Assembly: GCF_949769255.1 (NCBI RefSeq)
Contig: NZ_OX458329.1
Location: forward strand, 1,550,001 to 1,614,000
DNA length: 64,000 nt
From: Mobiluncus massiliensis
GTDB taxonomy: Bacteria; Actinomycetota; Actinomycetes; Actinomycetales; Actinomycetaceae
Reading direction: 5' to 3'
Positions 54,776 through 63,990 of the stretch are shown piece after piece. Position numbers and translations under genes: made by a program. Within the stretch, counting starts at the first letter, position 1, and each line of letters starts with the position of its first letter. A model generated the notes under the pieces. The model searched no databases, was not told where the DNA came from, and worked only from the letters and a program-made list of their open reading frames with translations.

Positions 54776-56157
54776 GAGGCTACTCCCAACAGGTGTTCCC
54801 ACATTTTTGTGAAATCGGGCAGAGTTTTTGAGGTGGCGCCAATATCATCAATTTGTACCGGATAGTATAATCCCAGGAGCGCCGCAAAGGTCGCCAGCCG
54901 ATGATCCCCGTAACTGTGCAACAGCAGCGGGGGAGATTCCGGGTCTCGGTCCCGAAGCCGAGAGGGACTGACACCGGTAATCACCAGGTCGTCCTCCGGG
55001 GTTATTTCGCAGGGAATCCCGACGGTCGTGAGTTCGGTGCGCAGCGCTTCGAGACGATCCGTCTCGTGACCCCGCAGATGGTGCAAACCCCGCAATCGGG
55101 AGGTTCCCGGGGCAAAAGCAGCCAAAGCAGCCACGGTGGGAACCAGCTCACCCACCGCGGTAAAATCGGCGTCTATCGGCCACAGCGGACCTCGACTGGA
55201 AACCGTCAACACCCCGTAGTTCCACTCCACGTGCAGGCCCATTCTCGGCAAGATCTCCAGCCAGGCCGCTCCTGCCTGGGTGGTTTCCGCGGGCCAGGTG
55301 GGGATAGAAATCCGCCCCCCGACAATACCTGCCAAAGCCAAGAACGGTCCCGCGTTCGAGAGATCCGGTTCAATGAGAACGTCCTGGCCCAAAACCGGCT
55401 CTGAGGCTACGTGCCAGAACGGCTTGCCCTCCTCGGAGCTCCCCGATGTAACGGTAACTCCGTGTTGAGACAAACACTCTAAGGTCATCTCGATGTGCGG
55501 CAGCGAAGGCAGCGCCGCAGTTTTGGAACGAACGGTACAACCATCGGGTAGCAGCGGAGCCGCCAGCAACAGGGCTGAAACAAACTGCGAGGAAGCCGTA
55601 GCGTCTATGGTAACTTCCATGGCGGGGCTCCCCGCGGGAGGATAAATAGTACAGGGAAATACGCTCCCATCTGGGGATTCGTACTCGATATGGGCTCCGA
55701 ACTGAGTCAGAGCATCCAACAAAGGCCGCATCGGGCGCGTATTTGCTTGTGTATCGGCGACCAACCGCACGGCGCGCCCCAGCGCCACCGCCACGGCGGG
55801 GATAAAACGCATGACGGTTCCTGCCAAACCGCAATCCACCGTAACGGGAACATTATCCCCAGAACCTCCCGGAGAAACTGCGGAAGTTGACTGCGGCCAC
55901 AGGCGGGGCAAGGGTGTAATCTGTACCGGTTGGTCCACAACTGGGGGCCATGGCTCGATAACCGCCCCCAATGAGCGCAATGCTTGCACCATGAGGTCCG
56001 TGTCGCGGGCGTACAGAACCCCCGTGAGAGATGCCTCGGTATCGCTGATGGCACCGAGCAACAATTCTCTGGCGCTCAAAGACTTTGACCCCGGCAGGGT
56101 CACCGCACCGAAAACGGGACCTTTCGCGCGGGGAGCCTGCCAAACTGTTGCTTGCAT
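54772..56157 (-). CDS. aroA: 3-Phosphoshikimate 1-carboxyvinyltransferase (EPSP synthase)
   Basis: Shikimate-pathway enzyme joining phosphoenolpyruvate to shikimate-3-phosphate. The 461-residue protein has LPGSKSLSARELLLG (PEP/S3P site; the usual TNR is SAR here), GLAGTVMRFIPAVAVALGRA (usual GNAGTxxR varied to GLAGT), and LRGHETDRLEALRTEL and SYGDHRLATFAALLG near the C-terminus. The substitutions are in positions that can vary in actinobacterial enzymes. It is upstream of, and coupled to, rsgA, the conserved aroA-rsgA pairing. Confidence 0.93.
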   Translation of the reverse strand: MQATVWQAPRAKGPVFGAVTLPGSKSLSARELLLGAISDTEASLTGVLYARDTDLMVQALRSLGAVIEPWPPVVDQPVQITPLPRLWPQSTSAVSPGGSGDNVPVTVDCGLAGTVMRFIPAVAVALGRAVRLVADTQANTRPMRPLLDALTQFGAHIEYESPDGSVFPCTIYPPAGSPAMEVTIDATASSQFVSALLLAAPLLPDGCTVRSKTAALPSLPHIEMTLECLSQHGVTVTSGSSEEGKPFWHVASEPVLGQDVLIEPDLSNAGPFLALAGIVGGRISIPTWPAETTQAGAAWLEILPRMGLHVEWNYGVLTVSSRGPLWPIDADFTAVGELVPTVAALAAFAPGTSRLRGLHHLRGHETDRLEALRTELTTVGIPCEITPEDDLVITGVSPSRLRDRDPESPPLLLHSYGDHRLATFAALLGLYYPVQIDDIGATSKTLPDFTKMWEHLLGVAS

Positions 56158-56225
56158 AGGTTCAGCTTAATGGAAAAATCGCGCCGTTGACCGTTTTACA
56201 GCCCTTCAAGGGATAGGTTTAGAAC

Positions 56226-57020
56226 ATGAGTAGTCGCTGGGAAGAAGATTTACAGTTAGCCCTGATTATGGCAGACCAGGTAGACGCCCTGACCACCAAG
56301 CGTTTCTTGGCTCCCGATTTGGAAGTCAGCGATAAACCGGATTTGACGCCGGTAACCGATGCGGATAAAGCCGCCGAAAAACTCATCCGGCGGCATCTGT
56401 CACATTCGCGCACTCGAGATGCCATCGTAGGCGAGGAAGAAGGCAGCACCGGTCTGGCAGCCCGAAAATGGGTCATCGACCCGATTGACGGCACCGCGAA
56501 TTTTCTTCGCGGGGTTCCGGTGTGGGCTACTCTCATTGGGCTGATGGAGGACGGCAAGATGGTGATGGGGGTGGTCAGCGCGCCCGCCCTAGGGTTTCGG
56601 TGGTGGGCTGCCGCGGGCAGCGGGGCGTGGACCGGCCGGTCGCGTACCTCGGCGCGTCAGCTGCAAGTTTCACGTATTTCTAACCTGAATCAGGCTTCTT
56701 TTTCCTACGCGCTCATCGGGGAATGGGCCAAGGCTCGTCGTTTGCGGGGCTTCATGAATCTCTCTCAGCAGGTGTGGAGGACTCGTGCCTACGGCGATTT
56801 TTGGTCCTATATGCTGCTGGCAGAAGGCGCGGTGGACGTTGCGGCGGAACCGGACTTGAATCTGTGGGACATGGGGGCGCTCTACCCTATCGTGACCGAA
56901 GCTGGCGGTAAGTTCACGTCCCTCACCGGTGAGGATGGCGTGAATGGGCCGGGGGCAGTAGTTACCAACGGCCGTCTGCATTCCCAAGTTTTGCAGTATA
57001 TCGGCTCGGAAACAGACTAA
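56226..57020 (+). CDS. hisN: Histidinol-phosphatase, inositol-monophosphatase-like (HisN)
   Basis: A 264-residue Mg-dependent phosphatase of the IMPase superfamily. Metal ligands are clear: GEEEG (about residues 71-75), WVIDPIDGTANFLRGVPVW (~81-99) and LNLWDMGALYPIVTEAGGK near the C-terminus. Actinobacterial members next to aroA/rsgA act as histidinol-phosphate phosphatase, so hisN is the likely name, with inositol phosphatase as the alternative. Divergent from aroA across 68 bp. Confidence 0.85.
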   Translation: MSSRWEEDLQLALIMADQVDALTTKRFLAPDLEVSDKPDLTPVTDADKAAEKLIRRHLSHSRTRDAIVGEEEGSTGLAARKWVIDPIDGTANFLRGVPVWATLIGLMEDGKMVMGVVSAPALGFRWWAAAGSGAWTGRSRTSARQLQVSRISNLNQASFSYALIGEWAKARRLRGFMNLSQQVWRTRAYGDFWSYMLLAEGAVDVAAEPDLNLWDMGALYPIVTEAGGKFTSLTGEDGVNGPGAVVTNGRLHSQVLQYIGSETD

Positions 57021-57080
57021 TTTGTGAGGTTTGCAAAACTCTTAAATTTTCGCCTTCGGGGTTGCTCTTATGCTTGAGTC

Positions 57081-58331
57081 ATGAAGTTTTTACACACCTC
57101 TGATTGGCATCTCGGCCGGGATTTTATGAACTATGACCTGGCCCCCTACCAGGATTACTTCCTGGAGCAAATCCTGACGCAAATTGAGGCGCACCGTCCC
57201 GATGCTTTGCTGATTACGGGCGACGTATTGGACAAACCCAATCCGAGTGACGCGGATTTGGACAAACTGTCCGGTTTTTTGAATGAGGCACGACAGATGA
57301 CTCGAATCATCCTCATTGCCGGTAACCACGACGGAGCCTCCCGGCTCGGTTTTGCCAAGGGATTCACTCTGCCGGAAGTCAATATCGTGACGAAAGCTGC
57401 CCAGGTTGGTACCGCTATCGAGGTTCCAGGACCCGACGGTGAACTCGGCGCGCTGGTCTACCCCATCCCTTACCTGTCTCCCTACCAGGATCGCGCGGAG
57501 CTATCCACGTGGGTTGATTATGACGGAGTTCGTCATCTCGATGACACTTTGAAGCAGCCCGCCAGCAAAGACGACCCGGAACCGTTGCTGGCAAGAAAAC
57601 CGGAAGTACTGTTTGGCGCGGCACTGCGCCGCATCGGGAGGGATCTGGAACAGAGAAACACGGACGTGCCGATCCTCGCGATGGCTCATGACTATGTAAC
57701 ACAGGTAGATCCGAATAAGGAAGTGGAACCGCTGGGAAATCTCTATCCGATTCCGGTTTCCCTGTTGGATGAGCTCGCCGATGGACTGAAAGGAGGCCGC
57801 GGCATTGACTATCTAGCTCTGGGACACATTCACGGGGCGTATCGGGTACGGGGCACTGAAGCCACGGCCTGGTACGCGGGGTCTCCTCTGCCTTATCGGG
57901 TTAGTGAGAGCAACGAGAAATGCACCCTTTTGGTCGAGGTTCACCCCGATCACCAGGTGGAGGTCGAGAAGCTACCCTTGATAGTGCCTTATAAAGTGGC
58001 ACGACTACAAGGCAGTATCGAGGACCTCACGAACCCGGACGACTCCCGCTACCAGTCCTGGCATCAGGCCTTTTGCAGCATCAACCTGACTGAAACGACC
58101 TTGCCGCCAAATGCTTATAACCGACTGAAAGCGGTTTTCCCGCGAATGTTGAAGCTCACTCATTCCCAGGGCTCTCTGAACGGGACGCCGCAATCTGGCG
58201 CAGAGTTTCGGGAGCTCTCTGAGTTAGAGATTGCCACCGAGTTCTTACGTACCTGCGGCATTGACACAGAGGAAGACCTCGCTTTGCTGACCGAAATATA
58301 TGAAGACACCGTTGGGGAGACAGAGAAATGA
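57081..58331 (+). CDS. sbcD: DNA exonuclease/endonuclease subunit SbcD (Mre11-like)
   Basis: Nuclease subunit of SbcCD, which cuts hairpin and blocked DNA ends. The 416-residue protein has the metallophosphoesterase motifs HTSDWHLGRDF (5-15), ITGDVLDKPNPSDAD, AGNHDGASRLGF and LALGHIHGAY, then the capping domain. It overlaps sbcC by 4 bp (ATGA), so they are translationally coupled. Confidence 0.95.
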   Translation: MKFLHTSDWHLGRDFMNYDLAPYQDYFLEQILTQIEAHRPDALLITGDVLDKPNPSDADLDKLSGFLNEARQMTRIILIAGNHDGASRLGFAKGFTLPEVNIVTKAAQVGTAIEVPGPDGELGALVYPIPYLSPYQDRAELSTWVDYDGVRHLDDTLKQPASKDDPEPLLARKPEVLFGAALRRIGRDLEQRNTDVPILAMAHDYVTQVDPNKEVEPLGNLYPIPVSLLDELADGLKGGRGIDYLALGHIHGAYRVRGTEATAWYAGSPLPYRVSESNEKCTLLVEVHPDHQVEVEKLPLIVPYKVARLQGSIEDLTNPDDSRYQSWHQAFCSINLTETTLPPNAYNRLKAVFPRMLKLTHSQGSLNGTPQSGAEFRELSELEIATEFLRTCGIDTEEDLALLTEIYEDTVGETEK

Positions 58332-61300
58332 AATTCCATAAACTTACCCTTGAAGGAGTGGGGAGTTTTTACGAGCGCACCACCTTGGACCTGGATGAAC
58401 TGGCCGAGTCGGGACTGTTCTTAATTACGGGCAATACCGGATCGGGAAAGTCCACTATCCTGGACGGAATTGTCTACGCTTTGTATGGAGACGTAGCTGG
58501 TGAGAGAGATTCCACAACAGATCGTATTCTCTCCTACTACTGGGACAAGGACTACCCTCCTGAGGTCGTACTGGTGTTCTCAGCCCACGACAAGTTCTAT
58601 GAGCTGCGTCGCACGGTGACCTTTACGAAGCCAGGGCGTAAGTCTTTCACTCAATCCATAGCCCAGCTCAAGGTCTCAGATACCCCGGATTTTGACAACG
58701 TTACCGAACCCATTGCGATAGGTAAAGACGTAACGAAAAAAGTAGTGAGAATCCTCGGCCTGGAGAAATCACATTTTCTGCAGACGGTGATACTTCCCCA
58801 AGGCCAGATTCAGCAGTTCCTGACCGCAGGGGCTGCCGAACGGCATGAGGTTTTATCCAATCTTTTCGGGGCGGAATGCTTTATTGCCATGGAAAAAGCC
58901 GCTAAGGAACGCGCCTCTCAAGGCAAGGAAACCACCAAAGAATACACCAGACGTCTAGGTGAGCTTCTCACAACTGTGTATGCGGATCTGTCCAACATTG
59001 AGATTACTGGTGACAATGAAACCGCTTGGAGCAAAGCATTGGAGGAATTTGCAGCGGCAAAGGACGGGGCGGCACAGTCGATTTCCGCCTTGGAGCAAGC
59101 CGGAGAGCCCCTCTTTGCTAGCGCCGCAAAAATTTTGCGCGAAGAAGCCGCTAAGGTTACAGATGCCGCCGAGCAAGCTCAGAAAAAATACCAAGCGGCT
59201 CAGACAAAACTCACTACAGCAGAAACCGAGCAGAGCATCATCTCAGAGGCACGACGGATGACTGAAAGACTTGCCGAACTTTCCGAAAAGACAACCGAAA
59301 TTGAACAACTGGACCAACGCAACCAGAAAGCCGCGCATGCCAACGCCGTCTTGGACACCGAGAAAGCAGAGCAGAAACCTTACCGGTCAGCTGAGCACCA
59401 GCGTGCCAGCATTCTTGCTACTTTGACTCAGCTGGTCGATAACGATACGGATTTAGCCGAATTTAGGGACCAAGTATCAAATCTGTCGGACACAAAATTG
59501 CAAACCTGGTTAGAAGGGGAGGAACCCAGTACCAATTTGTCTGACCTGCGCGATGAGATGAGCGAAAAGATTAATGACAACCAAAAGAGGCTGGAGGCCA
59601 TCAAATCCAATCTCTCCCTTCAGAGTCAAAAAACTACCGCTGCCAGCAATAAGGAAGAACAGCTGAAGTCTCTGCGCAGTCAGATTAGCCAGCTCAGCGA
59701 CACTGCTAAAAAAACCACAGAAACGCTGGACAAACAGCGCCAGATACTGCGAGAACAGAAGCAGCTTGCAGACGGGTTGCCCAGCCGGCAGACAGAGCTG
59801 AAAAATGCTCAGGAGCACCACGATTGGGCAAAATCGGCTGAAAAGTTAGCCACGGATTTGAAAGCTGCCACGAAAAATGCTGCCCGTCTGCAAGAAAGCT
59901 ACGACCGGGCACAGGAAAACGCCGAGTCCGTTTTGCGAAAATGGTCTGATACCGCGGCGTCTCGCTTGGCGGCACAGTTGCAGGACGGGGAGTCCTGTCC
60001 GGTCTGCGGTTCTCTGGATCATCCGCATCCCGCAGCCGAAACGTCTGACAAAACAACCTTTCAGGACTATGAAGCAGCTGCGAGCGAAGCCAAAAACGCT
60101 CACGACAAGCTCTCTGAGGCAAACAATAAGGAAACTGAGATTAGCGCCAGATTGCAAACAGTTACGGATCAGCTCCAGGGCCGGGATATAAAGTCCTTGG
60201 CTGCTGCCCTCGCTGACGCCGAGAAGGCCGTCAATGAATCCGCCGCAGCTAGCAAGCAAGTACCCAATTTGGAAAAGAAAATTTCCGAACTGGAAGAATC
60301 AGACAAACAAAACCAAACCGAGCGTGAAAAGCTCATCAAACAGGAAGCAGGATTAAGCGCGGAGGTTGAAAACCTCCACGCGGATATCCAGGCGTACGCT
60401 GACAAAATTCGAGCGGAGTTGGCAGATTTTGCTTCCGATTCTGACCCGCAAGACTTGTTAGATACGAACCAGCACAGTCTGGAAGCGGTCAAACAGCTAG
60501 CCAAGTTTTATGATTCCTGGCTGCCAATCCGCCAAGAGTGGATTAGCGCTCATGAAACGTTGCGCAAGTCATTGACAGACCACGGTTTCGAGTCAGTATC
60601 CGAAGCCCAGACCTATGCCAAGCCTCGCCAGCTTCTGGAGACTGACCAAGAAACAGTTTCTTCTCACCGCAACGAAGTAGCTGAACTGCGCGCGAAACTG
60701 GATACCGACGTGTACCGAGACAAAGCTGCAGCCAAGCCCCCCGACTTGGAGAGCCTTCGAGCAGCTACCGAAGCCAGCAAGCAGGAGTATCGCTCTCTCA
60801 CCCAACAGTCAGCGTCTTTGGACAGCTCCCACCAGAATTTGTGCACCCACAAGGAAAGGTACGAACAGACCAAACAGGAATGGGACGCAAAAGCGTCAAA
60901 GATTGCCGGCTATGAACGTTTATCTCAAGTACTCAATGGGGAGAACACGATGAAAACTACTTTGAGCGCTTACTACTTGAGCAAGCGTCTGGGACAGGTG
61001 ACTTTTGTAGCTAACCAGTTGATTTCTGATGTGTCCGGGGGATACTACGAAATCAGGCATAACGAAAACTATGAGTCGGACCGCAATCAGAAATATCACG
61101 GACTGGGCATCGAAATGTACAACGGCGCCCAGGACAAGGTGGTACCGCCAAAGTCGCTGTCCGGGGGCGAAAAATTTTACTGTTCACTCGCTATTGCCTT
61201 GGCGCTTTCCGAAGTCGTGCAACGAGAAAGGGGCGGCATCACCCTGGAAAACATTTTCATCGATGAAGGTTTCGGCACCTTGGACAATGACACCAGAGAG

Positions 61301-61504
61301 GCAGTCATGTCCGCGCTGCATAGTCTGCAGAAGGAGGGAGGACGTTGCGTAGGAATCATCTCACACGTCAGCGAGCTGCAAGAGGAAATTCCCCTCCAGG
61401 TTCAGGTGCGAAACTACCACAGCGGCAACACCACGGAACTGAAACCAGGCGGGAAACGCAAGATTGGCTCCTACCTACAAATCAACGGTTTGGATACGGT
61501 CTAG
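58328..61504 (+). CDS. sbcC: SbcC, SMC-like ATPase subunit of SbcCD (Rad50-like)
   Basis: A 1058-residue ATPase. The N-terminal half-domain carries Walker A ITGNTGSGKSTILDGI (~34-49) and ILPQGQIQQFL (Q-loop). Two long coiled coils (~200-545 and ~585-890) flank a zinc hook CPVCGSLDHPHP near residue 557. The C-terminal half-domain has signature KSLSGGEKFYCSLAIALALS, Walker B ENIFIDEGFGTLD and the switch ISHVSEL. All motifs are intact. Its TAG stop shares the CTAG tetranucleotide with the stop of the convergent gene. Confidence 0.95.
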   Translation: MKFHKLTLEGVGSFYERTTLDLDELAESGLFLITGNTGSGKSTILDGIVYALYGDVAGERDSTTDRILSYYWDKDYPPEVVLVFSAHDKFYELRRTVTFTKPGRKSFTQSIAQLKVSDTPDFDNVTEPIAIGKDVTKKVVRILGLEKSHFLQTVILPQGQIQQFLTAGAAERHEVLSNLFGAECFIAMEKAAKERASQGKETTKEYTRRLGELLTTVYADLSNIEITGDNETAWSKALEEFAAAKDGAAQSISALEQAGEPLFASAAKILREEAAKVTDAAEQAQKKYQAAQTKLTTAETEQSIISEARRMTERLAELSEKTTEIEQLDQRNQKAAHANAVLDTEKAEQKPYRSAEHQRASILATLTQLVDNDTDLAEFRDQVSNLSDTKLQTWLEGEEPSTNLSDLRDEMSEKINDNQKRLEAIKSNLSLQSQKTTAASNKEEQLKSLRSQISQLSDTAKKTTETLDKQRQILREQKQLADGLPSRQTELKNAQEHHDWAKSAEKLATDLKAATKNAARLQESYDRAQENAESVLRKWSDTAASRLAAQLQDGESCPVCGSLDHPHPAAETSDKTTFQDYEAAASEAKNAHDKLSEANNKETEISARLQTVTDQLQGRDIKSLAAALADAEKAVNESAAASKQVPNLEKKISELEESDKQNQTEREKLIKQEAGLSAEVENLHADIQAYADKIRAELADFASDSDPQDLLDTNQHSLEAVKQLAKFYDSWLPIRQEWISAHETLRKSLTDHGFESVSEAQTYAKPRQLLETDQETVSSHRNEVAELRAKLDTDVYRDKAAAKPPDLESLRAATEASKQEYRSLTQQSASLDSSHQNLCTHKERYEQTKQEWDAKASKIAGYERLSQVLNGENTMKTTLSAYYLSKRLGQVTFVANQLISDVSGGYYEIRHNENYESDRNQKYHGLGIEMYNGAQDKVVPPKSLSGGEKFYCSLAIALALSEVVQRERGGITLENIFIDEGFGTLDNDTREAVMSALHSLQKEGGRCVGIISHVSELQEEIPLQVQVRNYHSGNTTELKPGGKRKIGSYLQINGLDTV

Positions 61505-62037
61505 CTCAAGCCCAGGAATTCTCGCAGGACCTCGAGTTCGGAGCCGTCGAACCACAACAGTTCCGGAAACTCTAAGTCCTGGGGGGACTCCCCCGCCCCT
61601 GCCGCACGGGCGGCCTGCCCCGCGCGCAGCTGCGCCAGTTTTGCCACTTCTGCGCCAGCCGCCGGCTCGTCTACATGGTAGGAAACCACTTCAGAATACT
61701 GAATCGGTCTGGTCAGGATGTATCCTCCGGCCAATTCCGGGTGGCAGGGTTGCAGGTCCGTGTCCGCGACTTCCGCCACCGCCACCACCCGGAGCGGCTG
61801 GGAGATTTCGGTTTGCGCGTCTAAAGATTTCAAAGCGGCGGCATGTAAAGCCACGTCTTCCGCCACCTCTCGGTCCTCCCCGTGCAGCTCGCTGGGAGCA
61901 GGAAAACCGGCAGCGGCGCACCAGGCCCCGTCCACGACCGTGACCGACGCACCCTCCCAAGTCTTGTCCTGTAGGGATTGGGGACACAGCGCGATGTAGG
62001 CACGAATCGTTTTCGTCCGTTGGGGGGCTTCACTCAT
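61501..62037 (-). CDS. DUF6912-like actinobacterial protein of unknown function
   Basis: A 178-residue soluble protein. The ATG at 62037 is preferred (AAGGAACC site; it overlaps the CpaE-like stop by 8 bp) over a start 24 nt upstream. The N-terminus (IRAYIALCPQSLQDKTWEG), the LRVVAVAEVADTDL core, the VVSYHVDEPAAGAEVAKLA helix and the LLWFDGSELEVL end match my memory of a small actinobacterial family annotated DUF6912; no function is known. Last gene of the SAF/CpaE-like/DUF6912 trio. Confidence 0.7.
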   Translation of the reverse strand: MSEAPQRTKTIRAYIALCPQSLQDKTWEGASVTVVDGAWCAAAGFPAPSELHGEDREVAEDVALHAAALKSLDAQTEISQPLRVVAVAEVADTDLQPCHPELAGGYILTRPIQYSEVVSYHVDEPAAGAEVAKLAQLRAGQAARAAGAGESPQDLEFPELLWFDGSELEVLREFLGLS

Positions 62038-63358
62038 TGTCTGGTTCCTTCTGTTCGCCACGTTTGAACTTCAAAAGTTTGTTCTCCCGAATCCTGCTCC
62101 GTCCCGAGCCGCGCCGAGGAAGCAAACCGAGTTGTTTAAAAATTTCATTCTGCAGCCCTTCCAGGTCTTCCAGAACCGCAGCGTGAGGATTCGCCGTCAT
62201 CACATCACAAGCGGCCACCAGAGCACGGTCAAAATCTTCTCCAGCTTCTCGCACCACCGTCACCGGCAGGTTTGAAACCGAAGCGGACACCACACGAACT
62301 ATGGAATTGCGCCAGTTCGCCCCTCCCACGGAAGCCCTCCCGCGATTCACTACCGCCAAGGTCGGGCAGCTCCAAAGTTCCTGTTCACGAGCCCAATTGT
62401 GGTTGACCAGTAGCCGGCGAATCCCCACCGGGTCAGCCAGACCGACTTCCACCACCAAGTCGGCAACGTCAAACGCTCCTAAGGCAGCCCCGTAACGGGT
62501 CGGCCCCATAGCCGCCAGCAGATCCGACTGGTCGTCTGCACCACTCGCCAAATCCACCAGAATCCAACGGTAGTTAATCCGAGCCATCTCTAAAAGAGCT
62601 GACAACGCGTGCTGGCCGACCTCACGCCACCGCTCCGCCTTGGTTAGTCCGGTCAACAAATCAACTCCGAAGCCCACCCGCGTCACCAACTGCGGAAAAC
62701 TTTCCGGTTTTAGCTTTCCTTGTTCCGCTAAACGACAACCGGTCACCACCCCGGAGGTGTCCAAGGCAATCCCCAGCATCTGTACCAGAGACGACTCGAC
62801 CGTATCGGCATCGACCAGCAGAACCCGACCAAAATTTCGTAAACGCGAGGCGATGTTCAACGCTAGCGTAGACTTTCCCGGCGCGCCCACCGGACCCCAA
62901 AAAGCGATTATCTGACCTATTGAACCGGCCAATTCAGCATTTTCGGTGCCGAATTCTTCACGAGGATTGGGGGGCGGCGGAGGCATCAGGGTGGACATCA
63001 TCTGTTCCAACAGACGGGCTGCCTCACTCTGTTCAGGCTCTTCCACTCGGGGATCCGCTTTGGCTAAAACCGAAATCCCCCCGTGGCTGTTCAACTGATC
63101 CACGTCCTCCAGAGGGGCAAAGGCAATGATAGCAACATTTTCAGCGGCTAGTTCCTGGACGGTGGCTCCTTCCAGTTCCAGCATCTCGGTATCCACCGCT
63201 ACCAGCTGCACCAGGTGCGCCTTGGCTATCGATAATAGCTCCGTGGCGTCACGGCAGCGCCGGATGACTTGCAGGGGCAGAGAATCTGACTCAATAGTCC
63301 TGATGATGTCCGCTTCCAAATCTGGATGCAGGCAAGTCGCCACCCCGATAAAACTCAT
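62030..63358 (-). CDS. CpaE-like MinD/ParA-family ATPase
   Basis: A 442-residue protein with a degenerate receiver-like N-terminus (about 1-110, VAVDTEMLELEGATVQELAA), a Pro-rich hinge (MPPPPPNPREEF), and a P-loop ATPase domain. Walker A is GPVGAPGKST (155-164), and the signature lysine of classical MinD/ParA is absent. LLVDADTVESSLVQMLG and ILVDLASGADDQS follow. This layout is that of CpaE, which positions Tad/Flp pilus machinery, or of actinobacterial Ssd-like septum proteins. It overlaps the SAF gene by 4 bp and the DUF6912 gene by 8 bp. No TadA ATPase lies downstream within the window. Confidence 0.82.
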   Translation of the reverse strand: MSFIGVATCLHPDLEADIIRTIESDSLPLQVIRRCRDATELLSIAKAHLVQLVAVDTEMLELEGATVQELAAENVAIIAFAPLEDVDQLNSHGGISVLAKADPRVEEPEQSEAARLLEQMMSTLMPPPPPNPREEFGTENAELAGSIGQIIAFWGPVGAPGKSTLALNIASRLRNFGRVLLVDADTVESSLVQMLGIALDTSGVVTGCRLAEQGKLKPESFPQLVTRVGFGVDLLTGLTKAERWREVGQHALSALLEMARINYRWILVDLASGADDQSDLLAAMGPTRYGAALGAFDVADLVVEVGLADPVGIRRLLVNHNWAREQELWSCPTLAVVNRGRASVGGANWRNSIVRVVSASVSNLPVTVVREAGEDFDRALVAACDVMTANPHAAVLEDLEGLQNEIFKQLGLLPRRGSGRSRIRENKLLKFKRGEQKEPDNE

Positions 63359-63990
63359 GATGCCACCGGTATCGCCATCAGCGGGGTTTTTGTACCGATA
63401 GCGGCCAAGATAGGCGACAAGTCCTCTTCCGGTACGCTGATTTCTACATTCGTTTTGTTCTTCGACCCGAGCGCCGTTTCCGAGCTTTTTTCCGCTAGGA
63501 ACACGGCTTTATCCGCCAGCTTCTGAGCATTTTTCAGCGGGAGATTCTTGTCAAAGACACTGGCGGATTTTTCGTCAGGGAGTTGCCAGATTTCGAGGTA
63601 ATCTCCTTTTTTTACACTGCTTGGCAGGGGTGCGGCTAGCTCAAGGACAATCCGTTTATTGTAGGGTTCGGTTTGACTCAGCGAGGTTTTGGGGAGCAAC
63701 TGTCCGCCGGCAATAGTTTGCACGACCACGCTGCCTTCCTTTAGCTCGCCTTCACGCAGGTACAGTCCCGCTGCCCGCCCCGGGTTTGCCGAAATAACTT
63801 CAACATCACTGGATTGCACGGTATGTCCTGCAACGAGGGTTGTTTTTGCCACCAAGTAACCTTCCAGGTGGCTGGCCAACCGCACCGTCACTATGACCAG
63901 GATTACAGCCAGTACCATCAGGCCGATTCCCAGTGCGGTACGCCGATTCAAGTACCGAGATTTGCTTGATATTTCCGAACCAATGGGCAT
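63355..63990 (-). CDS. SAF-domain membrane protein (CpaB/RcpC-like)
   Basis: A 211-residue protein with a short cytoplasmic start, one membrane helix (about 19-41, LGIGLMVLAVILVIVTVRLA) and an outer SAF domain (TTLVAGHTVQSSDVEVISAN, then GGQLLPKTSLS). This matches the CpaB/RcpC group of Tad/Flp pilus proteins, short of the long C-terminal part of proteobacterial CpaB. The start near the window edge (ATG at 63990) is plausible, but upstream sequence is cut off. It overlaps the CpaE-like gene by 4 bp. Confidence 0.78.
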   Translation of the reverse strand: MPIGSEISSKSRYLNRRTALGIGLMVLAVILVIVTVRLASHLEGYLVAKTTLVAGHTVQSSDVEVISANPGRAAGLYLREGELKEGSVVVQTIAGGQLLPKTSLSQTEPYNKRIVLELAAPLPSSVKKGDYLEIWQLPDEKSASVFDKNLPLKNAQKLADKAVFLAEKSSETALGSKNKTNVEISVPEEDLSPILAAIGTKTPLMAIPVAS

